Assembly (NCBI RefSeq): GCF_013248995.1
Contig: NZ_JABRPK010000002.1
Span: 682,001-746,000, forward strand
Origin: Frigoribacterium sp. VKM Ac-2836
Lineage (GTDB): Bacteria; Actinomycetota; Actinomycetes; Actinomycetales; Microbacteriaceae
Direction: 5' to 3'
Length of the DNA: 64,000 nt
In this document: positions 51,063-61,466 of the stretch, piece by piece
Layout: each line of letters starts with the position of its first letter
Numbering within the stretch: position 1 is the first letter of the stretch
Position numbers and translations under genes: made by a program
Notes under the pieces: model-generated
Database searches by the model: none
What the model was told of the DNA's origin: nothing
What the model saw: only the letters and a program-made list of their open reading frames with translations

Positions 51063-51199
51063 ACGAGAGCCGATCCGCGGCCCCGGTGGTCGCCGGTGTC
51101 CGGGGCGGGCCGACCCGATGTCGGACCACGCCCGTGGCCTCAGCGATCGCTCCGAGCCCCGCCCGTAGGATGACCCGGAACCCAGGAGGGGCCGCGACG

Positions 51200-51487
51200 A
51201 TGGACGACAAGGCGACAGGTGACGACGTGCGTGCGAGCGCGTTGTCCGAACGCGACCGTGCCGTCCTCGACTTCGAGCAGCGTGCCCCCGCCGCCCCCGG
51301 TGCCCGGGAGGCCGCGGTGCGTCGCGAGTTCGGCATCGGGGTCATCCGTTACCAGCAGTTGCTCAACTCGCTCATAGACCGACCCGCTGCACTGGCGTAC
51401 GCACCCATGCTCGTCGGCCGCCTCCAGCGCCTTCGAGCCGCCCGCCGAGACGCCCGAGCGACCCGTTCGTTCGGTCCGACCCGCTGA
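51200..51487 (+). CDS. DUF3263 family small regulator-like protein
   Basis: 95 residues. LSERDRAVLDFEQRAPAAPG then AREAAVRREFGIGVIRYQQL and LNSLIDRPAALAYAPMLVGR form the DUF3263 helix-turn-helix-like module. Possibly DNA-binding; target unknown. ATG at 51200 with CAGGAGGGG 9 nt upstream. A LytR_C-domain gene follows 17 nt later, the usual actinobacterial neighbour. Confidence 0.85.
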   Translation: MDDKATGDDVRASALSERDRAVLDFEQRAPAAPGAREAAVRREFGIGVIRYQQLLNSLIDRPAALAYAPMLVGRLQRLRAARRDARATRSFGPTR

Positions 51488-51504
51488 TCCACGAGAGACC
51501 ACGC

Positions 51505-52083
51505 ATGCCGAAATTCGACCGAGACCGGTTCGACGACGTTCCCGCCGACCTCGACCGCGTCGGGGCCCACCGGGCCGAGAAGCGCCCCGGCAGCGGCTGG
51601 ATTGCCTTCGCCTGGGCGGCGCTCGCCGTCGGCGTCCTGGTCGGTGCCGGCGTCATCTACCTGGGAGTCGCCAACAACAGCTTCCAGTTCGTCAACCCGT
51701 CCTCGTCCAGCACCGCTGAGGCCGAGGCTCCCGAGACCGAGACCGAGACGACGGCTCCGGCTCCGACGCCGTCCGTCACCCCGCTGACCGACCCGTCGCA
51801 GGTCGACCCCTCGGTCACGACCATCACGGTGCTGAACGGCACGGCCACCGCCGGGCTCGCCGGTTCGGCCTCCGACCGGCTCGAGACCGCCGGCTGGGTC
51901 ATCGGGACCCAAGGCAACGCCAGCGAGCGTGTCGAGACGTCGACCGTCTACTACTCGGCGGCCGAGGACGAGGCCGCGGCGCGAGGGCTCGCGCAGCAAC
52001 TCGGCATCACCGACGTCGAGTCGAGCGACGCCTTCCCGGGGGCTGCCGTCACGATCGTGCTCGGGGCCGACTACAGCGCCTGA
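51505..52083 (+). CDS. LytR C-terminal domain membrane protein
   Basis: 192 residues. A cytoplasmic N-terminus, one TM helix (GWIAFAWAALAVGVLVGAGV near residue 32), a Glu/Thr/Pro-rich linker (residues ~68-105) and the extracytoplasmic LytR_C domain (TTITVLNGTATAGLAGSASD, AGWVIGTQGNASERVETSTV). Lacks the LCP catalytic domain, so it is a stand-alone LytR_C protein. Likely cell-wall related. ATG start with CGAGAGACC upstream; operon with DUF3263. Confidence 0.82.
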   Translation: MPKFDRDRFDDVPADLDRVGAHRAEKRPGSGWIAFAWAALAVGVLVGAGVIYLGVANNSFQFVNPSSSSTAEAEAPETETETTAPAPTPSVTPLTDPSQVDPSVTTITVLNGTATAGLAGSASDRLETAGWVIGTQGNASERVETSTVYYSAAEDEAAARGLAQQLGITDVESSDAFPGAAVTIVLGADYSA

Positions 52084-52346
52084 CCCCCCGTCGGCGCCGC
52101 CCGTGTTACGCCCAGGTTTAATTACCGGTTAAATCCTCGTCTTCAGCGGGTGTTTCTCGGACGAGGTCTCGTCTCGGGCATGTCCCCTGGTTACGATCTG
52201 GAATTGGTCGCCCCTCACGGCTCGCGGACCTGGTGTTCTGCACGGGTGACGCTGCCCCGTCCGGGCGCGCAGGTCACTGCGTCGACGACCCGGCTCGGCA
52301 CCATCGCCCGCGCCGTACCACCACAGCGACAAAGGGGAGCGACACC
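52084..52346 (+). promoter_or_regulatory. Long 5' leader of cspA
   Basis: 263 bp without a gene. AT-rich patch (52118-52134) contains TTTAATTACCGGTTAAA, a 5-bp inverted repeat that may be the promoter. It is followed by CCTCGTC ... GACGAGG arms that fold a leader hairpin. A long structured leader is expected for cold-inducible csp mRNA. Confidence 0.45.
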
Positions 52347-52550
52347 ATGGCAAACGGGACCGTCAAGTGGTTCAACGCGGAGAAGGGCTACGGCTTCATC
52401 ACCGTCGAAGGAGACGGCCAGGACGTCTTCGTGCACTATTCGGCCATCGACATGAGCGGGTACAAGGTCCTGGAAGAAGGCCAGGCCGTCGTCTTCGAGG
52501 TCGGCACGGGCGACAAGGGGCCCCAAGCGGAGTCCGTCCGACTCGCCTGA
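52347..52550 (+). CDS. cspA: Cold shock protein CspA family
   Basis: 67 residues, a single OB-fold. RNP1 [12 protein letters not shown] and RNP2 VFVHYSAI identify the cold-shock domain, which melts RNA secondary structure. The end [13 protein letters not shown] is normal for the family. ATG at 52347 with GGGGAG 8 nt upstream. A second csp-type gene is at 61837. It is followed by the CIRCE/groEL region. Confidence 0.95.
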   Translation: MANGTVKWFNAEKGYGFITVEGDGQDVFVHYSAIDMSGYKVLEEGQAVVFEVGTGDKGPQAESVRLA

Positions 52551-52647
52551 CGCCCGTCGGCGCGTCGCCACGCGCCGACGCCCACGCCGCACGCCGTCGC
52601 GGTCCGCCGCGGCGGCGTGCCCGTGCGTCCGGGCCCCGTCACGTCAC

Positions 52648-52672
52648 TTGCACTCTCATCGGGCGAGTGCCA
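52648..52672. promoter_or_regulatory. CIRCE operator 1 upstream of groEL
   Basis: TTGCACTC and GAGTGCCA separated by 9 bp, one mismatch from the CIRCE consensus half-sites. HrcA-binding element. Confidence 0.85.
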
Positions 52673-52682
52673 GAATCGTTGC

Positions 52683-54369
<1,687 letters not shown>

Positions 54370-54404
54370 TCCTCAGCCGCGCGGCCCACACCGCGCACGC
54401 GCTC

Positions 54405-54436
54405 AAGGGCGGTTCCCCTGCGGGGGAGCCGCCCTT
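54405..54436 (+). terminator. groEL terminator
   Basis: 15-bp stem with one G-T pair (AAGGGCGG... closing GCCGCCCTT), loop about 3 nt, 35 nt after the groEL stop. Confidence 0.75.
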
Positions 54437-54499
54437 CGGCGTTGCATGGTGCAGGCAGGTGCGCCGCGGCTCGGCCGGCTCCGGCTCCTACTGCCGGAA

Positions 54500-54561
54500 G
54501 ACGCCAGGAGGTGGACACGACGCCACGAGGAGACGTGGTGCGGTGTCCACCTCCTGGCGTC
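54500..54561. repeat. 19-bp inverted repeat beyond groEL
   Basis: GACGCCAGGAGGTGGACAC (54500-54518) is repeated inverted at 54543-54561, enclosing 24 nt with its own CCACG/CGTGG stem. It lies between groEL and the convergent kinase gene, possibly terminating the latter. Confidence 0.65.
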
Positions 54562-54576
54562 GTGGGACGGGAGCGC

Positions 54577-54604
54577 GGGGTGCGGGGTGCGGGGTGCGGG
54601 GTGC
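54577..54604. repeat. Tandem repeat: four copies of GGGGTGC
   Basis: Four perfect consecutive 7-bp units ending 2 bp before the stop codon complement of the kinase gene. Slippage-prone. Confidence 0.8.
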
Positions 54605-54606
54605 AG

Positions 54607-56367
54607 CTAGGCGGTGGTGGCGGCGGGTTCGGCGGGCAGGGCCGCGTCGGCGGGCATCAGGGGCAGGGCCACCCGGAAGGTCGCGCCGCCGCCGGGGGTG
54701 TCGTCCACGTCGACCCAGCCGCCGTGGGCCGCCACGATGCCCGAGACGATCGCCAGACCCAGACCGCTGCCGCCCGTGTCGCGGGTTCGCGAGGAGTCGG
54801 CACGCCAGAAGCGCTGGAAGATCTTCTCGCGGATCTGCGGGGGGATGCCCTCGCCGTGGTCGACGATGGCGACGGTGGCGACGCCACGCCCGGGGTCGGA
54901 CTGCACCACCAGCTCGATGGGGCTGTCGGGCTCGGTGAACCTCATCGCGTTGCCCATCAGGTTGGTGATCACCTGGCGGATCTTGTTCTCTTCGCCGTGC
55001 ACGATGGCCGGGGCCTCGAACTTCTGCACCTCGTCCTGCAGCTGCGCGGCGGTGTCCGTGTCGCCGTTGCGCACCGCCCGTGCCCTGAGGCTGCGGAGGC
55101 GCGCGAGGGTCGCGCCCGCGAACGAGATCGGCCCCGTCGAGCCGGGGGCGGCACCGGCGAACACGGTGCCCGCGGCGGAGGCGCCCGCTGGTGGCGGTGT
55201 GACCTCGAGGGAGTGCCCGTCGACGGACGTCTCGTCACCGACGGTCGGAGCCGCGGCGGAGCCGACGACCGGCTCGAGGACGATCACGTCGATGTCGCGG
55301 TCGGGGTTCGAGGCCATGGTGTCGAGTGCGGAGTCATGGGCGAGCTGCACGAGGTCGACCGGGCCGAGCTCGAGCGGCTTGGACTCGTCGAGACGGGCGA
55401 GCGCGAGCAGGTCCTGGACCAGCACGCCCATGCGGATGGCCTCTTTCTCGATGCGGTCCATCGCTTGGGCGACGTCCTCGGGTTTGGTCAGGGCGCCCAT
55501 GCGGTAGAGCTCGGCGTAGCCGCGGAGGGAGACGAGGGGGGTCCGGAGTTCATGGCTCGCGTCGCCGACGAAGCGCCGCATCTGGTCGATGGTCTTGGCA
55601 CGGTCGTCGAACGCGCTGTCGATGCGGTTGAGCATCGTGTTGAGCGACCGGTTGAGGCGTCCCACCTCGGTGTTCGGCGTCGTCGAGTCGAGTCGTTGGG
55701 TAAAGTCGCCGTCGGCGAATCGGGCCGCGGTGGCCTCGACGTCGCGCAGGGGCGCGAAGGTCGACGTGACCAGCAGGCGCGTGAGAGCGGCCCCCAGCAC
55801 GACGACCGAGAGGCCGAAGCCCAAGAAGATGCCGCCGAAGCGCCCGATCGTCGCGTTCGTCCCCGCCAGGTTGGTGCCGGCCACGATGACGGCCGGGACG
55901 GTCGTCACGCTGCCCTGGGCGTCCGTGGAGCGCAGGTTCGCCGCGTGCGCGAAGAGTCGCCACTCGTTGTCGCGGGTCGAGTTGTACCGGTTGAAGGCCT
56001 CGTCGAGGGGGGCCCCGGCGATGCCGACGCCCGAGAGGTCGGGGGCATCGCTCGCACTCGACAGCTGGGAGCGGGTGTCGCAGATGAGGTCGCCCTCGTC
56101 GTCGAGGATCGCCACGTAGCTGCTGGTCAGCCCGGCGAAGTTGACGGTGCACGATCGTGAGTCAGCCTGGTCGAACGACGCGCTGGTGAAGTTCGTCGCC
56201 GAGTTCTTGAGCGAGGTGTCGACCTGGCCCATCAGGTAGGTGCTGAGGACCGTCATCGTGCCCAGGCCGGCCACGACGAGTCCGAGGGTGACCAGAGTCA
56301 CCGTGATGCCGGTGATCTTGGTGCGGATGGAGATCTCGTTCCACCACTGCGAGAGGCGAGCGTGCAT
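54607..56367 (-). CDS. Sensor histidine kinase with a linker insertion in the core
   Basis: 586 residues. TM1 TGITVTLVTLGLVVAGLGTM (~20-42), extracytoplasmic sensor (~45-170) with two cysteines (SRSCTVN, LICDTR), TM2 FLGFGLSVVVLGAALTRLLV (~181-200), HAMP, H-box DASHELRTPLVSLRGYAELY (His ~272). A long Ala/Pro/Gly-rich insert (~365-450) then precedes the ATPase domain: N-box NLMGNAMRFTEPDS, DHGEGIPPQIREKIFQRFWR, GGSGLGLAIVSGIV. Usual kinases lack this insert. It lies downstream of its regulator but behind a terminator, with its own -10 TAACGT 8 nt before the ATG. TcrY/CseC-like; signal unknown. Confidence 0.9.
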   Translation of the reverse strand: MHARLSQWWNEISIRTKITGITVTLVTLGLVVAGLGTMTVLSTYLMGQVDTSLKNSATNFTSASFDQADSRSCTVNFAGLTSSYVAILDDEGDLICDTRSQLSSASDAPDLSGVGIAGAPLDEAFNRYNSTRDNEWRLFAHAANLRSTDAQGSVTTVPAVIVAGTNLAGTNATIGRFGGIFLGFGLSVVVLGAALTRLLVTSTFAPLRDVEATAARFADGDFTQRLDSTTPNTEVGRLNRSLNTMLNRIDSAFDDRAKTIDQMRRFVGDASHELRTPLVSLRGYAELYRMGALTKPEDVAQAMDRIEKEAIRMGVLVQDLLALARLDESKPLELGPVDLVQLAHDSALDTMASNPDRDIDVIVLEPVVGSAAAPTVGDETSVDGHSLEVTPPPAGASAAGTVFAGAAPGSTGPISFAGATLARLRSLRARAVRNGDTDTAAQLQDEVQKFEAPAIVHGEENKIRQVITNLMGNAMRFTEPDSPIELVVQSDPGRGVATVAIVDHGEGIPPQIREKIFQRFWRADSSRTRDTGGSGLGLAIVSGIVAAHGGWVDVDDTPGGGATFRVALPLMPADAALPAEPAATTA

Positions 56368-56375
56368 GAGGTCAG

Positions 56376-56381
56376 ACGTTA
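56376..56381 (-). promoter_or_regulatory. -10 box TAACGT of the kinase gene
   Basis: TAACGT on the minus strand ends 8 nt before the kinase ATG; near-leaderless transcript predicted. Confidence 0.42.
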
Positions 56382-56421
56382 TCGGAGCCGGCTGGGCGCA
56401 CCCCGCCGGTCGTCGGACGCA

Positions 56422-56460
56422 TGACGACGCCCGACCCCGCCAGGGGGTCGGGCGTCGTCA
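56422..56460 (-). terminator. Terminator between regulator and kinase genes
   Basis: Perfect 17-bp stem (56422-56438 and 56444-56460) with a 5-nt loop, 18 nt past the regulator stop. Confidence 0.78.
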
Positions 56461-56478
56461 TGGCCTCCGGTCGACGTG

Positions 56479-57171
56479 TCAGGCCTTCGAGGCCTTGAGC
56501 ATGTAGCCGAAGCCGCGCTTGGTCTGGATGATCGGCTCGGTCGAGAACTGGTCGAGCTTGCGACGCAGGTACGAGATGTAGCTCTCGACGATGCCGGCGT
56601 CGCCGTTGAAGTCGTACTCCCACACGTGGTCGAGGATCTGCGCCTTCGACAGCACCCGGTTCGGGTTCAACATGAGGTAGCGCAACAGCTTGAACTCGGT
56701 GGGGCTGAGCTCGATGGCGGTCTCGCCGATGGTGACCTCGTGGGTGTCCTGGTCCATCGTCAGCTCACCCGCACGGATGATCGCGTCTTCGTCTTCGTTC
56801 ATGGTGCGACGGAGGATCGCCTTGATGCGCGCGACGATCTCGTCGAGGCTGAACGGCTTGGTGACGTAGTCGTCGCCGCCGACCGTGAGGCCCGTGATCT
56901 TGTCCTCGGTGTCGTCCTTCGCCGTGAGGAAGAGGATGGGAGACGTGTAACCGGACGAGCGGAGCCGCTTCGTGACCCCGAACCCGTTCATGTCGGGGAG
57001 CATCACGTCGAGGATGATCAGGTCGGGTTCTTCTTCGAGGACTGCCGAGATCGCTTGCGCACCGTTGCCGACCGCACGGACGGCGAAGCCCGCGAAACGC
57101 AGGCTGGTGGTCAACAGGTCGCGGATGTTCGGTTCGTCGTCGACGATCAGGATCTTGGGGCCGTCACTCAT
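56479..57171 (-). CDS. OmpR-type response regulator
   Basis: 230 residues. Receiver: acidic pair in LIVDDEPNIRDLL, phospho-Asp in DLIILDVMLPDMNGFG, Thr in ILFLTAKDD, Lys in YVTKPFSLDEIVARIKAILRR. Winged helix: IELSPTEFKLLRYLMLNPNR, LDHVWEYDFNGDAGIVESY, RRKLDQFSTEPIIQTKRGFG. Pair of the kinase encoded downstream; resembles TcrX/MprA. A weak -10 GATACT ends 7 nt before its ATG. Target genes unknown. Confidence 0.92.
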   Translation of the reverse strand: MSDGPKILIVDDEPNIRDLLTTSLRFAGFAVRAVGNGAQAISAVLEEEPDLIILDVMLPDMNGFGVTKRLRSSGYTSPILFLTAKDDTEDKITGLTVGGDDYVTKPFSLDEIVARIKAILRRTMNEDEDAIIRAGELTMDQDTHEVTIGETAIELSPTEFKLLRYLMLNPNRVLSKAQILDHVWEYDFNGDAGIVESYISYLRRKLDQFSTEPIIQTKRGFGYMLKASKA

Positions 57172-57275
57172 GCGCCCAAGTATCTGCGCGCCTCCTCGGT
57201 GTTTCCTGTGAGTGGGGGGCGAGCCACCCGCACGTCGGCGGAGCGGCAGCCCTCAGGAGGCCGGACGGGCCGCCC

Positions 57276-57839
57276 TCAGGCCGTCGGGTCGGACCACTCC
57301 ACGTTCGGCACGAGTGCGACGCGTGTCGTGAGCTCGAGCAGCTCGTCGGGCACCGCCAGGGTGAAGTCGACGCCCTCGCGGCGCTCGAGCACCGCGGTGT
57401 AGCCCGAGGCGCGGGTGATCTGCCACCCCGGGAACTCCTCGACCGACGCGGCGACCACCCGGGCCTCGGAGGCGTCGTCGGTGGCACCGATGGCGGTGAG
57501 ACCGGCGAAGAGGTGGTCCTTGACGGGCGACCCGGCGAGCAGGTCGCTGCGTTCGATGACCTCGGGGTCAGGGCTCCACGTGACGATGCTGAGGGTCGCC
57601 CCCGCGTGCAGGCCGCCCTGCACCTCGTAGGTACGGGCGACCGACACGACCACCGAGGGGTCCCACTCGGCGAACCGGGCGCTCTGGCCGCGGAACTCCA
57701 TGGCGTCGTGGTCGAGCGAGGCGACGAGTGGTCCGAAGGTCGCGAACGGGGCCTGGTCGGCGGCGAACACCCGACGCAGGCTGTCGCGCCAGAGCTCGTC
57801 GTCGCCCAGCGGCAGGTCGGCGCCTTGCTCGTCGCTCAC
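57276..57839 (-). CDS. Unknown protein coupled to the XPB helicase gene
   Basis: 187 residues, acidic, with no motif I recognise. It looks like a soluble mixed alpha/beta protein (PFATFGPLVASLDHDAMEFR, WDPSVVVSVARTYEVQGGLH, VSVARTYEV). GTG start at 57839 overlaps the helicase stop by 4 nt, so it is co-translated and may act with it. No signal peptide or membrane span. The function is open. Confidence 0.65.
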   Translation of the reverse strand: MSDEQGADLPLGDDELWRDSLRRVFAADQAPFATFGPLVASLDHDAMEFRGQSARFAEWDPSVVVSVARTYEVQGGLHAGATLSIVTWSPDPEVIERSDLLAGSPVKDHLFAGLTAIGATDDASEARVVAASVEEFPGWQITRASGYTAVLERREGVDFTLAVPDELLELTTRVALVPNVEWSDPTA

Positions 57840-59470
57840 GCGGCGACCACCGGGGAGTCGAGGATCGTGTAGCTGTAGCCCTGTTCGGCCAGAAAACGCT
57901 GGCGATTCTGGGCGAAGTCCTGGTCGACCGTGTCGCGGCTGACGAGCGTGTAGAACGAGGCCGGGAGGCCGGACTTCTTCGGCCGCAGCAGGCGCCCGAG
58001 CCGTTGTGCCTCTTCTTGGCGCGACCCGTACGAACCACTGACCTGGATCGCGACCGTCGCCTCGGGCAGGTCGACCGAGAAGTTGGCCACCTTCGAGACG
58101 ACGAGCACCTTCAGGTCGCCGTCGCGGAACCGTTGGTAGAGCCGTTCACGTTCGTCGACGGGCGTGCTGCCGGTGAGCGTCGGGGCATCGAGCACCGCGG
58201 CGAGCTCGTCGAGCTGGTCGAGGTACTGGCCGATGACGAGGATCTGCTCGCCGTCGTGCCGGGCCACGAGGTGCTTGACGACGTCGAGCTTCGCCGGAGC
58301 CGTCGCGGCCATCCGGTACCGCTCGTCGTCGGGGGATGCCGCGTACTCGAGCCGCGCCTCCTGGGGCAGGTCGACCCGCACCTCGTAGCAGTTGGCCGGA
58401 GAGATGAACCCCTGGGCCTCGATCTCCTTCCACGGGGCGTCGAAGCGCTTCGGGCCGATGAGGCTGAAGACGTCGCTCTCGCGACCGTCCTCGCGCACGA
58501 GCGTCGCGGTGAGGCCGAGGCGGCGGCGGGCCTGCAACTCGGCGGTCAGCTTGAAGACCGGTGCGGGCAGGAGGTGCACCTCGTCGTAGACCACCAGGCC
58601 CCAGTCGAGCGCGTCCAGCAGCGAGAGGTGGGTGTACTTGCCCCCGCGGCGGGCCGTGAGGATCTGGTAGGTCGCGATGGTGACCGGCTTGACCTCTTTG
58701 ACGGAGCCCGAGTACTCGCCGATCTCGTCCTCGGTGAGCGACGTGCGCTTGAGCAGCTCGTCACGCCATTGCCGCGCCGAGACCGTGTTGGTGACGAGGA
58801 TGAGCGTGGTGGTGCCGGCAGCCGCCATGGCCCCGGCGCCGACCAGCGTCTTGCCGGCACCGCAGGGGAGGACGACCACGCCGGAGCCGCCTTCGAAGAA
58901 GTTGTCGATCGCCTTCTGCTGGTAGTCGCGCAGGTGCCAGTCGCTCTCGTCGAGGTCGATGGCGTGCGGGGTGCCGGGCGTGTAACCGGCGTGGTCCTCG
59001 GCGGGCCAGCCGAGCTTGACGAGCTGCTGCTTGACCTCTCCGCGAGCCCAGGGCAGGAGCTCCCACAGGTCGTCCGCCCGCTTGACGCCGAGCAGCTCGC
59101 CGACCTTCTTGGCACGGGTCACCTCGCTCAGCACCGAGCTGTCGGTGCCGCGCAGCAACAACTGGTCGCCGTCGCGCTCGATGACGATGCGGCCGTAGCG
59201 CGCGACCGTCTCGGCGATGTCGACGCTGACGCTCTGCGGCACCGGGAACTTGCTGTACTTCTCGAGGGTGCCGAGCATGTCGTCGGCGGTGTGCCCGGCC
59301 GCCCGGGCGTTCCACAACCCGAGGCGGGTGATGCGGTAGGTGTGCACGTGCTCGGGGGCGCGCTCGAGCTCGGCGAAGACGCTGAGGTCGTGTCGTGCGT
59401 CCTCGGCCTGCTCGTGGGCTACCTCGAGCAGGACGGTGCGATCGCTCTGCACGATCAGGGGTCCGGTCAT
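57836..59470 (-). CDS. XPB/ERCC3-type DNA repair helicase
   Basis: 544 residues, superfamily 2 DNA helicase. N-terminal ~170 residues carry the XPB-like damage-recognition region. Walker A VLPCGAGKTLVGAGAMAAAG, DExH box LVVYDEVHLLPAP, motif III LGLTATLVREDGRESDVF, motif V/VI SGSYGSRQEEAQRLGRLLRP. Actinobacterial XPB unwinds 3'-5' and acts in DNA repair. ATG at 59470 with -10 TAGACT 8 nt before it. Upstream lies the helicase-associated protein, as in mycobacteria (Rv0861c/Rv0862c). Confidence 0.93.
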   Translation of the reverse strand: MTGPLIVQSDRTVLLEVAHEQAEDARHDLSVFAELERAPEHVHTYRITRLGLWNARAAGHTADDMLGTLEKYSKFPVPQSVSVDIAETVARYGRIVIERDGDQLLLRGTDSSVLSEVTRAKKVGELLGVKRADDLWELLPWARGEVKQQLVKLGWPAEDHAGYTPGTPHAIDLDESDWHLRDYQQKAIDNFFEGGSGVVVLPCGAGKTLVGAGAMAAAGTTTLILVTNTVSARQWRDELLKRTSLTEDEIGEYSGSVKEVKPVTIATYQILTARRGGKYTHLSLLDALDWGLVVYDEVHLLPAPVFKLTAELQARRRLGLTATLVREDGRESDVFSLIGPKRFDAPWKEIEAQGFISPANCYEVRVDLPQEARLEYAASPDDERYRMAATAPAKLDVVKHLVARHDGEQILVIGQYLDQLDELAAVLDAPTLTGSTPVDERERLYQRFRDGDLKVLVVSKVANFSVDLPEATVAIQVSGSYGSRQEEAQRLGRLLRPKKSGLPASFYTLVSRDTVDQDFAQNRQRFLAEQGYSYTILDSPVVAA

Positions 59471-59478
59471 GAGGGACG

Positions 59479-59484
59479 AGTCTA
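59479..59484 (-). promoter_or_regulatory. -10 box TAGACT of the XPB gene
   Basis: TAGACT on the minus strand ends 8 nt before the XPB ATG. Confidence 0.45.
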
Positions 59485-59486
59485 GG

Positions 59487-59496
59487 CGCGCCTCCT
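59487..59496 (-). repeat. AGGAGGCGCG motif upstream of the XPB gene
   Basis: Minus-strand copy in the 97-bp gap; a plus-strand GGAGGCGCG follows at 59535, making a widely spaced inverted pair. Confidence 0.5.
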
Positions 59497-59567
59497 GCTG
59501 CCTCTCACAGCCGCGCACCGGCCGTCGCGGACGGGGAGGCGCGGGTCGGCGGTGCGGGCCGCCCGCC

Positions 59568-61427
59568 TCAGTCGCGGCTCGCGACCGCCACCACGTTCTT
59601 CAGCGGCAACGTGCGTTCGACGTCCGACTTCTTGTCGCGCCCGCGGACGCGTCCGCCGCCGATGCCCGTGGGCTCCATGTCGAGGGTGGTCGTGCTGCCG
59701 TCGGGCATCGCGACGGTCACCGTGACCGTCAACCTGCCCTTCACGGCGGCGTCCAATTGGCGCGCGATCCAGGCGCGGTCGGTCGACTCGTCACCGGAAC
59801 CGTCGGAGCTGTGCAGCCGCCGGACGAGTTCGCGCAGCGGGTCGCGCGTCTCGACCGGGGCCGGCCGCCGCGGTCGGCGACGGGACGGTGGGACGACCTC
59901 GGTGCCGTCCCCGTCGACGACGACGACGGGGTACCGCTCGTCGGTGAGCGACCAGAAGACGGTGTCGCGTTCGAACCGGCTCGCGACGGTCGTCGCGTCG
60001 ACCCGGGTCAGGGCGAGCGGTGAGAGCGACTGGTCGACCTCGAGGGTGTCCAGGCTCGAGGGGTCGTCGGCGACGACGATCGACAACGCGTCGCCCGGGA
60101 CGCCGGCCGGGGCGAGGCCCGGCACCACGGCGCTCACGCGGTAGCGGCCGTGCCGCTCGGCGCTCTGCTGGATCAGGTAGTCGAGCGGCTGGGGGATGCC
60201 CGTCGACGAGATGCCGCCGAGGAACTCGCGCAGCGTCTCGGCGGTCTCGCCCTCGCTCAGGGCACGTTGCAATCCGCCCTCGGTGATGCGGTAGGTGGCC
60301 GCCAGGCCCGCGCTCTCGACCACCGCGATGACACGGAGTCGGGCGTCGATGGCCGGCGAGAGGGGGCCCGGCGACACGACGCTGAGGTCGTGCTGCAGGT
60401 AGACCTGCTCGACGGCCTCCGGCAGCAGGGCGGCGACGCGGGTGCGGGCGGCCGCGGGCCCCTCGCGGAACAGGGCGACGGCGGCCGAGGTGGGCGTGTC
60501 GTCCGAGGTCAGCCCCAGCACCTCGGCGCTGCGCGAGAACGCGGCGATGCGCTCGGTGATCCAGCTGCCCCCGGCCGGGTACGACCAGTCGGAGAACTCG
60601 CGCAGCGGCAGCCCCCACGACGTGTCGACGCGTTGCTCGAGCACCGTGAGGATCTCGGTCGGCAACGAGCCCAGCCAGGCCCGTGTCAGCGTCTGCCACC
60701 GGTCGGGCCAGGAGGCGCGGAGCCAGTCGGTCGCGTCGGTGGCCACCACCCAACCGTCGGGGCTCGGGGTGGCCAACCCGGCCCGAACGGCGATGGCGAG
60801 CACCGTCGGCACGTCGTCGACGTCGATGCGGGCGGCCTCGGCGAGTCGCCTCGTCTCGGGCAGGGCCAGGCCGCCCTTCGCGAGTTCGCGGGCCGGCGAC
60901 TGCTCGAGGGCCCGGAGGATCTCGGCCACCTCGATGACCACGGCGTACAGCCGTTCGGCCGAGCGGGCGTCGGCGTCGTCGCGGGCCTGGTCCAGGACGG
61001 TCTCGAGAACGACCGGCGGACGTTCGGAGGTCAGCACCTCGAGGGCCAGGGCGGGATCGTCGTCGAGCCGCTCGCCCACGGCGTCGAGGGTCGCGACGGA
61101 GTCGCCGCGACGAACGACGAGGAACGCCTCGTCGACGCGATCGAGCGCGGCCGCCACCGTCTCGCGGTCGACCTCGAAGGCGGCCTGGATGCGCTCGTGC
61201 ACGGCCTCGACGTCGCCCGGCACCCGGACGACCTGGAGGACGATCAGCGCGATGCGGTCGAGGTGGGCGAGGGCGTCGCGCACGCTGGCGGGCTCGAGCA
61301 GGACGTCCGCGAGGTCGAACGCGTCGTGGACGCTCGCCGCCCGGACCTGCCGTCGCGCGAGGCGCCGCAGGAGGTCGTCGTCGCCGATGGCCCGCAGGAC
61401 GCCCGCGAGGTCGAGTGCACTAGCCAT
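59568..61427 (-). CDS. Helicase-associated (XPB/Ssl2-like) domain protein
   Basis: 619 residues, homologous in type to mycobacterial Rv0862c. The N-terminal half is helical with winged-helix-like repeats (ALAHLDRIALIVLQVVRVPG, ERLYAVVIEVAEILRALEQ). The C-terminal half contains the Helicase_C_3/XPB-Ssl2 N-terminal-like domain (DALSIVVADDPSSLDTLEVD and ERDTVFWSLTDERYPVVVVD). No ATPase motifs. Probably a structural or regulatory partner of the XPB helicase encoded just downstream. The last ~100 residues (LDAAVKGRLTVTVTVAMPDG, GGGRVRGRDKKSDVERTLPL) form a WYL-like beta domain. Confidence 0.85.
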   Translation of the reverse strand: MASALDLAGVLRAIGDDDLLRRLARRQVRAASVHDAFDLADVLLEPASVRDALAHLDRIALIVLQVVRVPGDVEAVHERIQAAFEVDRETVAAALDRVDEAFLVVRRGDSVATLDAVGERLDDDPALALEVLTSERPPVVLETVLDQARDDADARSAERLYAVVIEVAEILRALEQSPARELAKGGLALPETRRLAEAARIDVDDVPTVLAIAVRAGLATPSPDGWVVATDATDWLRASWPDRWQTLTRAWLGSLPTEILTVLEQRVDTSWGLPLREFSDWSYPAGGSWITERIAAFSRSAEVLGLTSDDTPTSAAVALFREGPAAARTRVAALLPEAVEQVYLQHDLSVVSPGPLSPAIDARLRVIAVVESAGLAATYRITEGGLQRALSEGETAETLREFLGGISSTGIPQPLDYLIQQSAERHGRYRVSAVVPGLAPAGVPGDALSIVVADDPSSLDTLEVDQSLSPLALTRVDATTVASRFERDTVFWSLTDERYPVVVVDGDGTEVVPPSRRRPRRPAPVETRDPLRELVRRLHSSDGSGDESTDRAWIARQLDAAVKGRLTVTVTVAMPDGSTTTLDMEPTGIGGGRVRGRDKKSDVERTLPLKNVVAVASRD

Positions 61428-61466
61428 GATGGAGGCCTCCAGCCGTCGTGCAGCCCGGGTCTGCGG

